Assembly: GCF_041296385.1 (NCBI RefSeq)
Contig: NC_091020.1
Span: forward strand, 27,585,001 to 27,649,000
Source: Aphelocoma coerulescens
Lineage: Eukaryota; Chordata; Aves; Passeriformes; Corvidae
Direction of reading: 5' to 3'
Length of the DNA: 64,000 nucleotides
This document shows, in pieces, positions 38,465-52,118 of this stretch. A model generated the notes under the pieces. That model was given only the letters and a program-made list of their open reading frames with translations. It had not been told where the DNA came from and did no database searches. The position numbers and the translations under genes are program-made. How positions within the stretch are numbered: the first letter of the stretch is position 1; each line of letters starts with the position of its first letter.

Positions 38465-40964
38465 AGGAAACACTGAGACTGTCAAAACTGAATAATAGAT
38501 TTGGTTGCTTAACATCTCAAATAAATCCTTGTGGTAGTTTCAAAAACCTCAAATCACTTTCAAGCTCTGACATGAAGTGCAGTGAAATCAATAGAAAGAC
38601 ATTTAGTGCTTAAGAAAGTTAACAGATCAGAGCACACAGAAGATACAAAAATTTGATTTTGCCTCAGGCTGTGCAAATTTTTTACTTCACTTTTGCTCCC
38701 TAGTGCTAATATATGCTTTGATACACAAGGCACTAATGCACTTAGTTTTACAGATTATTACTGAAATTTTCTACAGCGATGCCTGCAGTTCCAGACATAA
38801 TTATTTACAAGATATCTTAATTATTTTAATTATTTTTTCTCCTCAGCAGATATAGTTGCTTTTCATTGTTGGTTTTTTTTTCTGGATTGATCAATTATAA
38901 GGAATATAAAAACAGACTTATGCAGTAAAGAAGATATAACTACTTCAAGCAAATAGAAAGAGTAAGCCTCTTACAACACTTACTAACTAACAACAAGATT
39001 TCTTTTATTAGCTGACATTTCACCAATGGAAACAACAGGGAAGAAAAGAGATTTAGTGGAAATCCATGTGGCTGAAGTCTGTTTTCATGGCGCACATTCA
39101 GCAGCTTAAATACAGAAGCTCTATAGGTGTTTTCATTTGGCACTGAATCCTTGTTGTATAGACCTGTCCTTCTGCCAGCCCATTAGCTCAGGATCAGCAA
39201 ACACACAAAATCTGCCTCCCTGCATTGGATGCAAATGTCTTTGTGTGGTCTACAAAGTCTCAGATCTTAGTGGAGTGTTGTAGTGTTTCAGCCACTATTG
39301 TTTGGTTAATTGAAAATCTTTTAGTTTGTAGGTAACAAACTCCATGTTTTGTGCATCTCCTTCAGAGATTCTCTCATTTTCTCTAGATTCCTGGGCATGA
39401 AGGGAAGCCACACTCGATGACTCTGAAGTCTGGCATAACACCCACTTCCTTCTCATTCCACATGCAAAATTATTTGTTTTAGTCTTAAAACATTTCTGTA
39501 CAAAATAGCACGATTTTGGGGTTTTAGGAAAATCTTTTCAAGTTGTTCTCTCCTCTGCATTTAATTTCAGGCAGAAAACAAATCTCTTGGTTTCTTGATG
39601 CCTCTCTGCACCATTATTCCTTAACTTTTAATTAGTCATCCTCTGTTAGCTTCTTGCAAGGCATCGACTCCCACATCACCACTTGAAATTCCATCCTACC
39701 TAGAAATCTTCTTACTAATGTGGGAGTTGTGCAAATGCAAATAAACAGACATTTAGATCATGAGGGTCAAAGAGAACCTCCCATACGCTACCAACAGCAT
39801 TCAATAAGAAGGTCTTTAGAGGAAAAGTACAAAAATTACGAGGGTTCATGATGCAAGAGCTCGTTGCAGGTAAAGGAAGGGTGTTAGCAATATAATGATG
39901 TGATTTTCATTCTACAGCAGTAGAGCTCTTGAGGATCTATTAAGGAGAGGTGTGCAGAGAGCACAAAATAATAGACACGATGAGAAGTGCTCTCTCCTGT
40001 CTGCTGGCACCTTCAGATCTTACCATGGTTTAGTAAACAAAGTGAGAAACAGAACTTGGAACTGTTCAGGCTGCATGGATTCAGCTCTTCCTTTTACAGC
40101 CCTTGAGCAGGACGCCAAATAGTTGAGAACAGCTCAGGCTGATAACCTGTTTTGAATGCTTAAGTCTTGTGTATCTGCAAACAATTTCTTCACTGACTTC
40201 CTTTCCTTATCTGCCTCAGAAAAATCACTCCATTCCAGATAAACAAAAAACCAGGAACCTTATCCACACAGGCTGGAATAAGATAGGAAAGGAAAAATGT
40301 AAAGGCAAATCCAGTGACTGTCCTGTCAAATGGTTTGGATAAATTGAGCTTTGGAAGGAGAAATACTCATGAATGTATACATTGTACAGTCATGAGGCGC
40401 AAAAAATCCTGCAGTGAGATAAGCAGACACAGAAAATAAAATTAAATTTTAAAAAAAAGTGCTCATGCAGTTATACTTTCCAGCATGACCTAACAGGAGA
40501 CCTTCAGATAGATTTTCAGGGTGTTAGTGGATCTAAAGATGGGATTTTCTTGCAGTTGCCAGTGTGAACCTTCAGATGTCAAATACATATACAGCCTGCA
40601 GACCTTGACAGGAAGAGTATCTGGAGGTGTGCTCATTAATCCTAATTCCTTTACCCACTGGGACTAGGATTTCAGATAAATAAGAACTTTAGCTAATTTT
40701 TAGCTGAGGTTATCCAATGCAATCCTTTAAAATACAAAACACAACCCTAAAACAAACAGAGTGATGTTCTAAATGATACCAGTTTTTTATTATTTTTCCA
40801 ATATTTTGTTTATAATAGAGAGAAAAATGGCCCAATGTTTAAATATTTGACTGACATTTGAGAGCTCAGAATTCAAGCTTTGAGGATATTTTTTAGTTTA
40901 AATAAAGAGATGTTACTAAGCTTCAGTTCCTCTGATTACCAATATAAGTTCAAGTCAAATAGGC

Positions 40965-40996
40965 TTTTTGTTTGTTTGTTTTTGTTTGTTTTTTTT
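40965..40996 (+). repeat. (TTTG)n simple repeat
   Basis: About 32 bp of TTTG units with T-run interruptions, ending in a run of T. The same motif as the longer repeat near 56.7 kb. No neighbouring transposable element is recognised. Confidence 0.85.
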
Positions 40997-42917
40997 CATA
41001 ATAGATAAAAGTTAGAAGTAATATTTTATGTCAGCTCATTTTGCTCATTTCAGATTTTTGTTCATAGAAGGTTCAGTTACAAAGCAGTGAGGAAGAAAAT
41101 GTAATTTTGAGACCAATCCCCAAACTTTCAATTTCAAAACATCACAAACCAAAATGTATCAGCACTAGCAAAGAAGGAATTCTTAAACATGAGAGGACAT
41201 GTTTTGATATTTAAAGAATCATCACCATTTGTTTATATATTGTCTTAAGTTCTTGTAAGATGAGTCAGCTTCCCAAGTACGTTTAGTTCTTATGATGCTG
41301 TTTCCCTGTCCCCCTCTCCCTTTTTTCCTTTGTGACAAAGTTACTGTTCTTTGGGCTGTGAGAAGCTGAATCATTTTTCCACAAATACCATTAAAAAAAT
41401 CAAAACAACCCAAATAATAACATTTCTTTGCAAATACAACTCAATTTTTCCTGTGTTTTTTTGTGTGGGTTGCAAGTCCTGCTGCTCTTCACCAGCTTTA
41501 GGGTCTAAATGTCATGCCAAATGGCTAAAATGCACTTTATGCTTATTCTCCTTTTATGTATTTGTATTGTGGTTTTGGGGGTTTTTTGAGCCTGGAGTAT
41601 GGAGTACACATAGTTTTAGAAATATCTCAGAGGGTGGTGCAAGAGAACAAGCATGGCAAGCTTTATTCTGGATGAAAATTAATGATTAAACCATCATACA
41701 AGTATTGAAAATAAAACACAAAACAGGAGTAACTTAACAAGACACAGTTAAAAAGTGCAAACCCGTTCACTGAAAGGAAGATAATTTCTGTACCTGTTTT
41801 TACAGCTGACTGTTTCATCTGCCCCCTCCACTCTGATTCTAATGCAACTGGGAAAAACAGGAGCTCTGGATGGACCTTGACACCCCTCATCAATTGTTTT
41901 CCTTCCAGAGAAAGGAGATAAAACAGGGTGGGAGTGAAAAAGTTGCCACTACAAGTGGTTCATGGGGCAGCCAGCCATCAATCATTAGAACCTCTGCTTC
42001 TCTCAGAAGAGCACTGAATCCATCAGCCTCCCTCTGCACTGGAGCCAGAGGCATGGCTCTGCTACACACAGGGATAGGCTTTCTGTAGGATTCCCACAGC
42101 AGCTGCCAGAGACAGGAGAGAGCAGCTTTGTTTCACTCCCACCACTTTCTTCCTGACATAATTGCTCCTTTGCACAATATAAGAACAAGAAAGAGTCTAA
42201 AACCTGCCAGGCACACCTTTTGAAATGACCTACTCTACACATAGCCTTGTCAGAAGTGGTGGCCAAGGGCACGAATAACCCCTCAGCCTTTTCTTCTGAC
42301 ACCAAGGGAAATATTTACGTCATGATTGACTGGTTTAGGGACCTTTTTCTTCACGAGCACTCAAATCTTGAGTTCATCTACATCACTTCTTAACATCAGT
42401 CACTCAGGATGATGGGTAATTGATGAGGAAAGAGCCAGGACTACAAGCAATAAGATAATTTGGACCTTCTCAGATCTTCTAAGCTGGAACTTAAACAGTG
42501 AGACCTCTGGAAATTATATGAAACACTGGAATTTTGTGATCTGGACTGCTTATTGGTCCTTCCTATATTCAGGAAATGCTGAGATTACCTCAGATTGCAA
42601 AAGCTGAGAAATGTCAGTACAAAACCTTGATTAACTAAAAAACCTCACAAATTTTTAACCCTACACAGATTCATGCCTTCTGGCACATGGTTAGCCACTG
42701 ACCATTTTATCCCTAGACACACAGGAGATCCTTATCTCTCTCACAGAAGACAGGAAGAGGACAGAACAGATTTCCAGAAACAGACTGCCTGCTACTTTTT
42801 TGAAGTACTTCTTTGTCTCCTTCAAAAATCTTCTAGTTCTGTTTCTGACACAAGAAAGATCAAGAAATATAAGTGTAAAGTTTTTGCAGAAGGAACTCCT
42901 AAACAAGAATTCTACAT

Positions 42918-42982
42918 CCACGGTTGGACAGGACGATCTTAAAAGTCTTTTCCAACCTTGACGGTCCTGTGATTCTATGATC
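42918..42982 (+). mobile_element. CR1 LINE 3' end fragment
   Basis: The stretch contains GGTTGGACAGGACGATCTTA, AAGTCTTTTCCAACCTTGAC and GTGATTCTATGATC. This is the canonical tail of avian CR1 retrotransposons, which end in a short ATTCTATG repeat. About 65 bp remain, a heavily 5'-truncated copy as is typical of CR1, oriented with its 3' end to the right. Two CpG sites (ACGATC, GACGG) persist. No coding sequence of the LINE is left. Confidence 0.9.
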
Positions 42983-44147
42983 CAGAAGATGACTCAAGCC
43001 TCTTGAAGGTGAAGGGTTTCTGTCAATCAGCTAAATCAAATATATCTGGCAATGCCTACTGTTAGGTAGCAGAATCACAGACTAAACCCAAACAACTCTG
43101 ATTTCTCACTGCTTAAGCCCTAAAAGCACATTTTTGAAAACCAATCTGTCTTGTCCTGGAACTCATAATTGTACATACCTGCTGTGAAAGCTGAATAAGC
43201 AGAGCTTTCAGGAAACAGATTCCAGGAGCACAGCTCTCTGCTGACGGAAAATTGAAATGATGAAGCATTACCCCTGCAGAAATAAATATCACAGCCAGGA
43301 AACCTGGATGAAGGCTGAAACAAAACCTGACAGAGAGGTTATTTCAGAAATTACAGAAAGGACAGGAGTCAGTAATGACATTTTTCTCTGAGCCTTGCTT
43401 GTTTTCTATAATGCTATTTTCTTTTAATGTACAGCAGAGCTTTCATATTGACAATTACTAATATCTCTGGATGAACCTTGGTGTCTAGCATTCCTCAAGG
43501 ATTCTGTGGCCTTTTTATTAAGATACCACATTTAGAGAGAGATACCCTATTCACTATACTATTCACTGAGCTTTAAGAAACTCTCATTAGTGTAGAGCCA
43601 AAAGTTGAGTTCCCTGTGTCAGGGACTTGATTAAAATAATAAGCAGAGACAATCTCTAAACATAGTTAATCATAAAGCAAACCCTTTTCTGCTTCAACAA
43701 ACATGTTTTATGGAAAGCACGGATGCCTCACAAGTAGTCATGTCTTCCTTTCAGGGTAAGTGAAAAATAGAAACACAGAACCATCAGAAAACGTGAGACT
43801 TTTGTCTCAGTTTTCAAGAAACAAAGAACATGAAAGCTATGAAATGAAACTTAACCCAGTCACTATGGCCAAACTACACCCAGTTGCCTCTTGTTCAGGT
43901 GAACCATTTCTCTGAAAAAATCCATTGAAAGAGTTCATAAGCTTGAATGCACATGGTTTCAAAATGTCATATTTTTTCTTTTCTTAATCCTTTCAGGAGA
44001 ACAAGAAACATCAAGTTCCAAAGAAAAGCAAGCTGCACATCCCTGAGAAGGATTAAACCAGCCCCTGCTTGATTAAGAGCAGAGAACATTGTCTCTGACA
44101 GAGCAGAGAAACACCTCTTTCTGCTTCTCCAGGTAAAGCTAAAGGAT

Positions 44148-44173
44148 TGTGTGTGCACACATACACACATGTA
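44148..44173. other. 26-nt alternating purine-pyrimidine tract (Z-DNA candidate)
   Basis: Every base from 44148 to 44173 alternates pyrimidine and purine: TG repeats, then GC at the centre, then CA repeats with two TA/TG steps. It holds a perfect 12-bp palindrome TGTGTGCACACA at 44150-44161. Such tracts can adopt Z-DNA under negative supercoiling. It may simply be an old (CA)n microsatellite. Confidence 0.7.
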
Positions 44174-46482
44174 GGACCACAAAAACCCATGAGGAGCTGA
44201 GTGTAAAAGATACATTAACACGAATGTTCTATGCTAGACAGGAAATGGGCCTAACTTTTAGCTCCTTAATACTGCTTTTTCTTTCTCCTCAGACTAAGGA
44301 AAACAAATTTCCATTGATACATGAAAGGAATACATCATCTGTCTACATTCAATCTGCTAGAAATGTTTTCTTCAGCAACAGAATATTTACACAACACTGT
44401 TCTCCTTGTCAGTTTCACAATAGCAGTGGGACTTATTAGACTGGCTTTGTGTTGAATATTCAACAGTAACTCACTAGTCAGATAAGCAGTCTCATAGGAG
44501 TCAAAATGTGCATGAGCTAAGATAGATGATTTAAAATATATCCCTACCCAGATTTTGAATACAAAATGCACTTTGTGCAGAAGAGTAAAGGCTGGTGTGC
44601 AGGCATTGTCAACAAACATGCTCTAGTGTGTTATTTTTGTGCCCTGAATTTTTCTGGTCTGAAATAGAGGCTGTTGAGGGCTTGCAAAGGTGTTTGCACT
44701 TCTTGACAGTGTTACAAATCCTTCCCTTCTTGACCAAGCCAGTTTGAATAGCTCCATGTCTCACCTGTGATTGCTGAAATCCTTCCCCTTCTATAGAAAA
44801 ATAAGATACTTCACATTAACATTAAAGGAAAATCTTTACAGAGACAAAAATGAGAGAAAAAGGCTCTGGATGCTTTTGTTGTTGCTGTGCTTTGTCAGAC
44901 GCAGGTGGAAGGAACAAGCTGGCTGAAGGCAGACACAGCAGGATAGAGAAAATGTCACACAATGCTAACTTTCTATAAACAAAAGGATCATAACTATGAT
45001 TTAGAGGAGGATGGGATTTATACACTGGGAGCAAGAGGAGCCTTTGACATGGTGAAAGCCCTGGACTCCAAGGAGAGAGCTTGCCAGAAAGTGGAAAATG
45101 CCTATCAAACTTTAACATATTCCAGTGTATCATATTAGGTGTATTCCCGCTGTTACTGGCAAGGCCTACAGCAATATCCTCAAGAAAGGAGACACCTGGT
45201 AAGAAAAATGAGCTGAGTGAGAAGCAAGAAAGCAAGAGACTTCCCCAAAAAGACTGGACAGAACTCAGATGCCAAGGATTGAGAGAGAACCTGAGGAGAG
45301 ATGTGGAAACAACAATGTCCTGCTGAGAGCTGAGCTGTGGGCAGCACTAGGAGGAGTGAGGAGCAAGGAAAGGATGAGAGATTTACACTCTGTTCTCTGG
45401 AGAAGGAAAAAATTCCAGCTATCTGGGGATCTGACTAAATAGTTTCATAACTTCAAAGACCTTTCCAAAGCATAGCCTCTGCTGGCAAGGTGAGGCAGTG
45501 GGACCTGCTCCTCCTTCCACAGCTGTTGGTACTCCCCATGACCCAAGGGCTGTCTCTTCACAGCTCTTTCTAAAAGCCACTGCACTGGAACGGGATCAAA
45601 CACACATCTGTGCTCAAATCACACATTTTATCAGCCACAAAATCTATCCAGATGGCAGACAGTCATCTACTACCAGTAATCCATTTCTCCTCCTACTTTT
45701 CTACCGCAGCAAATTGATGTCAAGTCATCCCAGCAGTCTTTTAAAAGAGAACAAGGATATACAGATGTTGTTTGTTGTTGTTGTTTTTAATAACAGACAA
45801 CCCAGGGGAAAATATTAAAAATTAAAGCCCATAGTGCTGCTACAGAACAGAGCCATTTGGTTTAAAATCACATTATTTGCAAGTAGTTTCATTTCTGACA
45901 AATAGCAAATGCAGCAGCTATAGCTGCTTGCCAGGCCAGCTCACTCTTTCTTACCTGCTGGGAGCTGAAGTGTTGGAAAACTTTGTTCTTGCCTTCTCAC
46001 AACTCCTTCCAGCCTTATACTAGAATACAGTTTGTAAACATTACTCCTTAGCATAGAAATTTTGTCTGTTCCTGGAGAATAATTTTTCTAGGTATTTCTT
46101 TGACTAATTTCTAGCTCCTGCAACCCTCTCACCTCTTCTCTTTTGAATAAAACTTTAACAAACAAGAAAGGAAAAGAAAGTGTCCTGGGAACACTGGTTT
46201 TGTCAAGATAAAGTAATATTGGAGCTGGTAAAGCAGGTCCTTGCAGAAGTTCAAGATTCAAAAATTCATATGAACAAGAAGCCATGCTGGACAATTTTCA
46301 CAGTTGGAATTATCATGGTAACCAGTTTTCTGATCTTGTGCTCTGACACAGCAGCTACAGCAGTAGCTGTGAGCTACTGTGTCAGATGTTCAACACATAT
46401 TGGTTCTTGAAATTATGTTAAGCCCCAGGACTCAAGGTCATTGCCTTAATTAGATGAAAAAGATGCACTTTCACACTTTTTT

Positions 46483-46491
46483 CCCCCCCCC
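46483..46491 (+). repeat. Poly(C) tract, 9 C
   Basis: Run of nine C directly after a run of T (polypyrimidine stretch about 46477-46491). Simple repeat; nothing else recognised. Confidence 0.8.
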
Positions 46492-48145
46492 TGTGAAGTC
46501 AGAATATAAAATTCCTTTCCTTCTTGCTGATTTACAAGGTTCACTTAATATTTCATGTACAAGGACCCACAACATCAACACTTTTTTAAGTGTGCAAATG
46601 TCTGCACTAAACCATGTACTCCAGGACTTTCTGATATTGAAAGACTAGCTAGGAATATGACTATCCATGTCTTGGTTCTCCATGAATCCCTAAGCCACCA
46701 ACAGGAAAAAGACTGCAGGTACCAAAGGGGGCTCTGCAGAACTAGCACAGTGTGTGGCACACACCTTCATGGAAGCACAAAAGGCCAGATCAGTAAGATC
46801 TCTGAACAATTCACAGGTCTGAATTTGGGGGTTTCACCCATAAACCCTTAGAGTTTTGTTCATTGGTTGGGATCCTCTCATAAGTAAATAGCAAATCAAG
46901 CTAGATGGCCTTGTACCTACCAGCTTGACCTGAGAATGGATTCCCTGTAATAGCATTTTCTGCTCCTAAGTACAGCACACTACAGTACAATACAGAATAC
47001 AAGCAATAAGCACACAGGTTTTCTGTAACAGCCACAAAACCAATAAAAATATGACTATGTGGTCAGCCAACTCAATTCTCAGCAGTAATAAGCATGATTT
47101 AAATAAATACAGAAGTGGAATCAGAAAAAAAAAATACAGCAGCAGATACCTTTTCCCCCCTTTAAATTTTGTAAAACTGAGGATCATTGCACTTCTTACT
47201 TGAGCTTATTGAAAATAATAAATCCTGTCTCTTTTGTGGTTGACATAATGAACCTGATGCTCCCACACTGAAAACTTTTTCTTTGTATAATAGCAATAGA
47301 TAATTTAGATGTCTCACTAAAAAAAAAAAACCCAGCGTTTGTTGACATTTACCTGCCTAGCACAACCTTTTCATTTCAGTCTGGAGAAAATAGCAGATGG
47401 GGGAGCCTCTCAAGAAGTTGGGTTTTTTACTTCTGCTGTTTTTGTGCCTGTGGCAGTATTTCAGATTGCAGGTGTCACAATTGCTAAAGGAATGAATACC
47501 CAGAAATTCAACATTCAATGTAAGCAATCTCCAAACTGCAGAGGGTGATGGGACCATTGCTGGAAACATCAGAACTAGAAACACTATCCCAAAAGGTCTC
47601 ATTTTACCCCAGAAAGCTGAAGGGAGTGCTGTGGTTGAGACACAGAGGCAGAGCTATGGTCAATTCACACTTTCCAGATGGCAATAGCACAAACCTCTGA
47701 GCAGTGTCAAATTCCCATCCACCTGTATCCTGCACTTAGGAAACAAAAGAACTCTCTTTTCCCCACCCTGCCCTAAAGGGTGCTGCCCTAAATAGCTGCA
47801 CCTGTCAGGTGCTCCCGTGACACCTGAGCACAATGTTGATGTCTGGGATGCCACCCCCTCCACCCACCTTGGTTCCTGCATGAGATTTCCCTTCAAACTT
47901 CCACTCCCCTGGAAGCTTTTTAGGCATTTTCATTTTTTCTTTTAATAGCTTATGTCAATAGTTGACCTTTTCTTGATCAGGAACCTTGAAACTACAAGTC
48001 CAATCATTTTTAATTCACTGTAACCTCTCTCACATACATTTATGAATCTCTTAATATTAGAAGAGGCTTCAATGAGCCCAAATTACTAGAGAATATTCAG
48101 ATTTTCAATCTTCTCCAGAAGTAAAAATTTTCCATTCTGAATGGG

Positions 48146-48697
48146 TGCCCTGGTTTCAGCTGGTATAAAGTTAATTTCTTCTCAGTAGCTGGTGCAGTGC
48201 TGTGTTTTGGACACAGAATTAGAATGGTGTTGATAACACACTGATGTTTTGGGCTTTGCTAAGTCATGTTTATCCTAAATCAAGGACTTTTTTTGTGTGT
48301 GTTTGTGTCTCATGCTTTGCCAATAACCAGAGGGGGTACATAAAAAATAGGAGGGAGCATAGCTGGGACAGGGGACCTGAACATATTCACACCACAGAAC
48401 ACCGTGCCCAGAGAATGCATAAACGGGGGGGAGGTGCCAATCAGGGGTTAGCATCAGTCAGCAGGTGGTGAGCAATCTCATTGTGCACCACTTGGTTTGG
48501 TTTTGGCTTTTTCTTTCCCTTTTTATTGTCATCATTATTATTGTATTTTACTTTTTTTTCCCCAATTAAACTGTTCTTATCTCGACGTACAAGTTTTACT
48601 TTTGATTCTCTTCCCCATTCCACTGGGGTAAGGGTGGATTGGGGGAGTTGAACAAGCAGCTGCCTGATTAATTTCCAGCTGGGCTTAAACCATGACA
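48146..48697 (+). mobile_element. Solo LTR of an avian endogenous retrovirus (ERV), + orientation
   Basis: The segment opens with TGCCCTGGTTTCAGCTGG and closes with TTAAACCATGACA, so it has the TG...CA ends of a retroviral LTR. Inside are the landmarks of a widespread avian LTR type: GTGTTGATAACACACTGATG in U3, a decayed TATA-like ATGCATAAAC near 48410-48425 followed by a G run, GGTGGTGAGCAATCTCATTG downstream, a T-rich stretch with ATTATTATTG, and an ATTAAA polyadenylation hexamer just before U5. At about 552 bp it is full length or nearly so. No gag, pol or env sequence adjoins either end, so it is a solo LTR left by recombination. I see no clear target-site duplication: the flanks read GAATGGG and CTGAGGT. 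The family name (ERVL-like or ERVK-like) is not assigned because I recognise the LTR type but cannot search a repeat library. Confidence 0.85.
48565..48570 (+). promoter_or_regulatory. Polyadenylation hexamer ATTAAA of the + strand LTR
   Basis: ATTAAA lies in the R region of the 48146 LTR, at the position where this avian LTR type normally carries its poly(A) signal, directly before the conserved CTGT...TTATCTC segment. It is intact here, whereas the related minus-strand LTR at 60075-60647 has lost it. Whether it is used cannot be told from sequence. Confidence 0.5.
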
Positions 48698-51600
48698 CTG
48701 AGGTAAAATTTATTTCCAGAGGTATATTTGAAAAGAATAGTCTTCATACACATTTCTGAGGAAGACATGAGGTCTGAAGAGACTTAACGAATAACGGGGG
48801 AAGGAAGAAAAAAATCCCATTACAGTTGCTTAGGTCAGAGAGGTGCAGGAGAACTTCATCTCCACTCCTACACATCTCTTATCCAGACCCCAAATTGCCT
48901 TCATTTGTGCAGCCACTGAGGAGTTTGTCTTGCAGGCTCCAGTAACACTCCCCCTGCACAGAAGCATGCAAAGCACCAGGAGAAAAGGCTGCTCACAAGG
49001 AGCTTCCATCAGTGCTTGCTTGCTTAAGAAAAGGCATTTTCTGGAAAATCCAGGCAAAGTGTGGATAACACACCAACGCAATGTGGAAGTGACTAATGCA
49101 TATAGATTGGTTCAAATGAGCATCACCAGCTCTACCACCTGGCTCCTGGCAGTAACGAGCCACAGTTGACAGTAGAAATCAGCACCACATATCCCACATT
49201 TCCTACTTTCAAACTACAAGAGCCATTAAACTGTTCAGACATTTTTTTAAACCATCCTTTTGTGCTCAGGCTGTGACCTGCCTATTTCTATGAGGATTAA
49301 ATCTCTCCAAGATTCTCAAGAAAATCCTAGGGACTCAATAATGGCATCTGTAGCTTGGAATGGGAACAGTTAGTTTCCAGATTTTATTTGATTTCACAGT
49401 GTTTTACCTTTCCTGCTAACTCCTATAAGGCACATTCTACTTTGGCCCATGACTTTTTATCTAAAAATTGCACTCAACATGTGTTTTCTACAGGAAACAT
49501 TTTCAACTTCTCTGGCTCGTTTTTGCTTAATCAGTTCTAAGGGTAATTCATGGGAGAGAAAAGATGGAAGAATATTTTTTTTTCTTGATTCAATTTTCCC
49601 ATGGCCAGAACTCTTCAAGTCCTTATTTTGTGACTTTTACAGCAGCTCAGCCTTCTAAAAAATAAACTAAATAATCAAAATAAACACTCTAAGATCATGA
49701 CAGTCTAGTTTTTTGCATCTTTTAAAATACATCATATTACCCTGTATAGAGGCAGACATAACATTCCCATAAACAATAGATACAAAAAACCCTCTATAAA
49801 ATTTAATGGAGCATTTCAAATGCTTGGTTAGAAGGCATGGTTAGAAAACTAATTTTCAGACTAGCAGGCCACAAGTGGTAAACAAATTCCCAGTACAAAA
49901 ATGTTTCAAATGGAAATTGCATAAAATGAATGATGCTTATTCATGGCCACAGCAGGCTGAGAAAAAAATTAATTTAAAAAGTTGTTGGCATTTTTTTTTT
50001 TCAACCGAGCCCAAGCACATTTGATTTCTAAATCAATAGCTGTCTCTACCCAAACTGAAGTGCTTGTACGACTTCAGACAGGTAATTACTTACAGGGATT
50101 GGATGAGGAACAAGCACATCAAGGGATATTGCTACGTCAATCTCTCTTCTTTTATGTTTTATTTTAGCCTTTTGGTTGTTTCAGAAATCAACACTAAAAA
50201 CTGATTTTGTCCTCTAGCAGCTGCAATATAAAGAAAAGCCAATATACTGATACACAGAAAGATGTGCATGGCTGCCTTTTCAAACCATTTAGTGTCAGGC
50301 TTTTGGGGCAAATTTCACAAGAAAGACACAGATTTCAAGAGACTTTGCTTTTTTTTTTCCTTTAGACTGACCAGTGCAAAATGAACTAAAGTCCCTGGAA
50401 AGGGAATTATGAAGACACCAGCACAAGATGTGAAAATTAAGTAATTTCAAGATTAAATACATTTATAAGACCCTTTGCATTTATATAGAGGGGGTAATAC
50501 TGTTGCATTTCATTAAACTTTACTAACATGATGCAGTAACCAAACACCATTTGCCTCTCCATTGAGGAAGCCCCATAATATACATTCATGGTAACCAACA
50601 GCAGATATGACCACTTGACATTTTTCCACTGTCCTTAGCAGAGAATTTGAGGTACTGACTTGTAAGTTACCCTCTTAAATTGCATGGCTTCTATTAAAAA
50701 GTTTATTTTCAGCTGAAACCCTAAAATTTTCAGGTTTTCAAAACAACTTAAAATCCAAAAGATATATTTTGCCTCTTTTCATCAAAAGTACAATTTTCTC
50801 TAAATATTTGTGTGCACGCCTACATGTGTATTGCTAAGCACATCAGCATTTTCTGTGGGGAAAACTTGTTCTTTGCAGATCTAATTTTCAGTATTAGAGC
50901 TTTGACTTTTTTAAGATTGAAAGAGCTTCTGTCTCCAAAGTCCATTTTTGATAGAAACAGTAAGAAAGAAATCACATTTATTTTGCCAGTTAGAATAACT
51001 TTCTAAAAATCACCCCCTAGGATACTTACTGCAGTAAGAGTGAGATAGCACATGAAAATTATAGAAGTCCTAAAAGGTCTAGGCTTGAATAAGATCTGCA
51101 AGTCTTCCTCCAATTTCCTTTGTATCACTAGGAGCTCTTGGTAAGTCTTCCCTCACAGAGAAGTAAGCTCAAATATACAACCCTCCTGAGATAATGGTAC
51201 TTTTTATTAGAAGATGATGTATTTTAATGAACTGGATACATTTAGTTGCCACTAGTATTTCCTCTGGTGTTCACTACTCTCCCAAGTGATGAGTCAAAAT
51301 TTGCATTTTAACAGAAGCTGAGTACTCTACTGGAAAGGCACCATGCTCAAAAGCTCATAAGTAGATTTCTGTCTATTATTGAGTTTACTGAAATTTGTTA
51401 CTGCCTTTAAAGTCTGTTGTTTAAGAGATACACAAAGCTCCTGTTAATTGACCTAATTTACCATCTGTGTTTTTGCACTCAGTTGTAGGATCACTATTCT
51501 AGAGCATAAGCATGATGATCTGCTTTGCTGGGCAATTACTCCACCTGTTTTGCACTGATCTGATAGCACAGAACAGGTAAAAACCTCCTGATCACCTGGA

Positions 51601-52056
51601 AACTGTGCTTTCTGATGTAGGCTTGACTATTAAAGACCTTTTTTAACCAAGTTTCAGCCATGCAGAGCTGATAGCAACAGTTCTGCTGCTTCAAGAAAAT
51701 AATTAAATGTGCCACCTAACAACAAAGGCAATGCTCCTTTTAGGGATCTTTTAAGATAAAGTAAAAACACTTAACCAAAGGAAAATTATCATCTGTCTAG
51801 CAATCATTTCAAATTTAACTGAGCAGCTATTTAAATCTTCTCTCCTTGACTTGGGAGAGGTCAGCAGACATGCCTCCCTCTTGCCCTTCCATGTCCAGTG
51901 GCTGTGTGAGGTGAAAGAAGGGGGAACAAGACTCTTCTTCCATCTCATCTTGGCCGCAAGTCACAACTCTTACACAGCTATGGTTCACATGCACCAGTCC
52001 AGCAGCACTGGCTCACCTTAAAGATTAACCCAGGACACAATTAGCGTATGATCCAG

Positions 52057-52118
52057 TAAAAAAATTCCAACCAACCAAAAAAAAACCACCCCCAAACAAA
52101 ACCCCAAACCCCCAACAC
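52057..52118 (+). repeat. A/C-rich low-complexity tract
   Basis: A stretch almost free of G and T, built from CCAACC, runs of A and CAAAC/CCCAAAC units. It resembles a degenerate telomere-like or poly(A)/C low-complexity tract without a fixed period. No gene or repeat family recognised. Confidence 0.75.

Larger units (their letters stand above)
33675..42917. other. AT-rich single-copy DNA, no gene recognised
   Basis: Contains the hairpin at 34654-34675, the exon-like segment at 34800-34928, short homopolymers and a TTTG repeat. A 100-codon open frame at 35993-36295 on - lies in AT-rich DNA and has no recognisable domain; about this many frames of that length are expected by chance in the window. 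No transposable element recognised. Confidence 0.55.
42983..48145. other. Single-copy DNA between a CR1 tail and an LTR
   Basis: No gene recognised. Includes the alternating purine-pyrimidine tract at 44148-44173, a 9-C run and a 12-A run near 47321-47332. A 137-codon open frame at 44822-45235 on - is leucine/proline/serine-rich without a recognisable family and has no supporting splice or promoter context. Confidence 0.55.

Noticed and set aside
40366..40396. Inverted repeat CTCATGA...TCATGAG
   Set aside because: Seven-bp arms with a 17-nt loop are expected many times by chance in 64 kb.
44822..45235. 137-codon minus-strand frame with hydrophobic start
   Set aside because: Leucine/proline-rich product from pyrimidine-rich DNA, no family recognised, no supporting signals. 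The leftmost hydrophobic stretch is not preceded by a convincing start context.
46880..46935. L3/CR1-like AGCTAGATGGCCTTGTACCT segment
   Set aside because: Recalls the tail of older CR1-L3 elements, but only about 15 bases fit and no further colinear match was seen.
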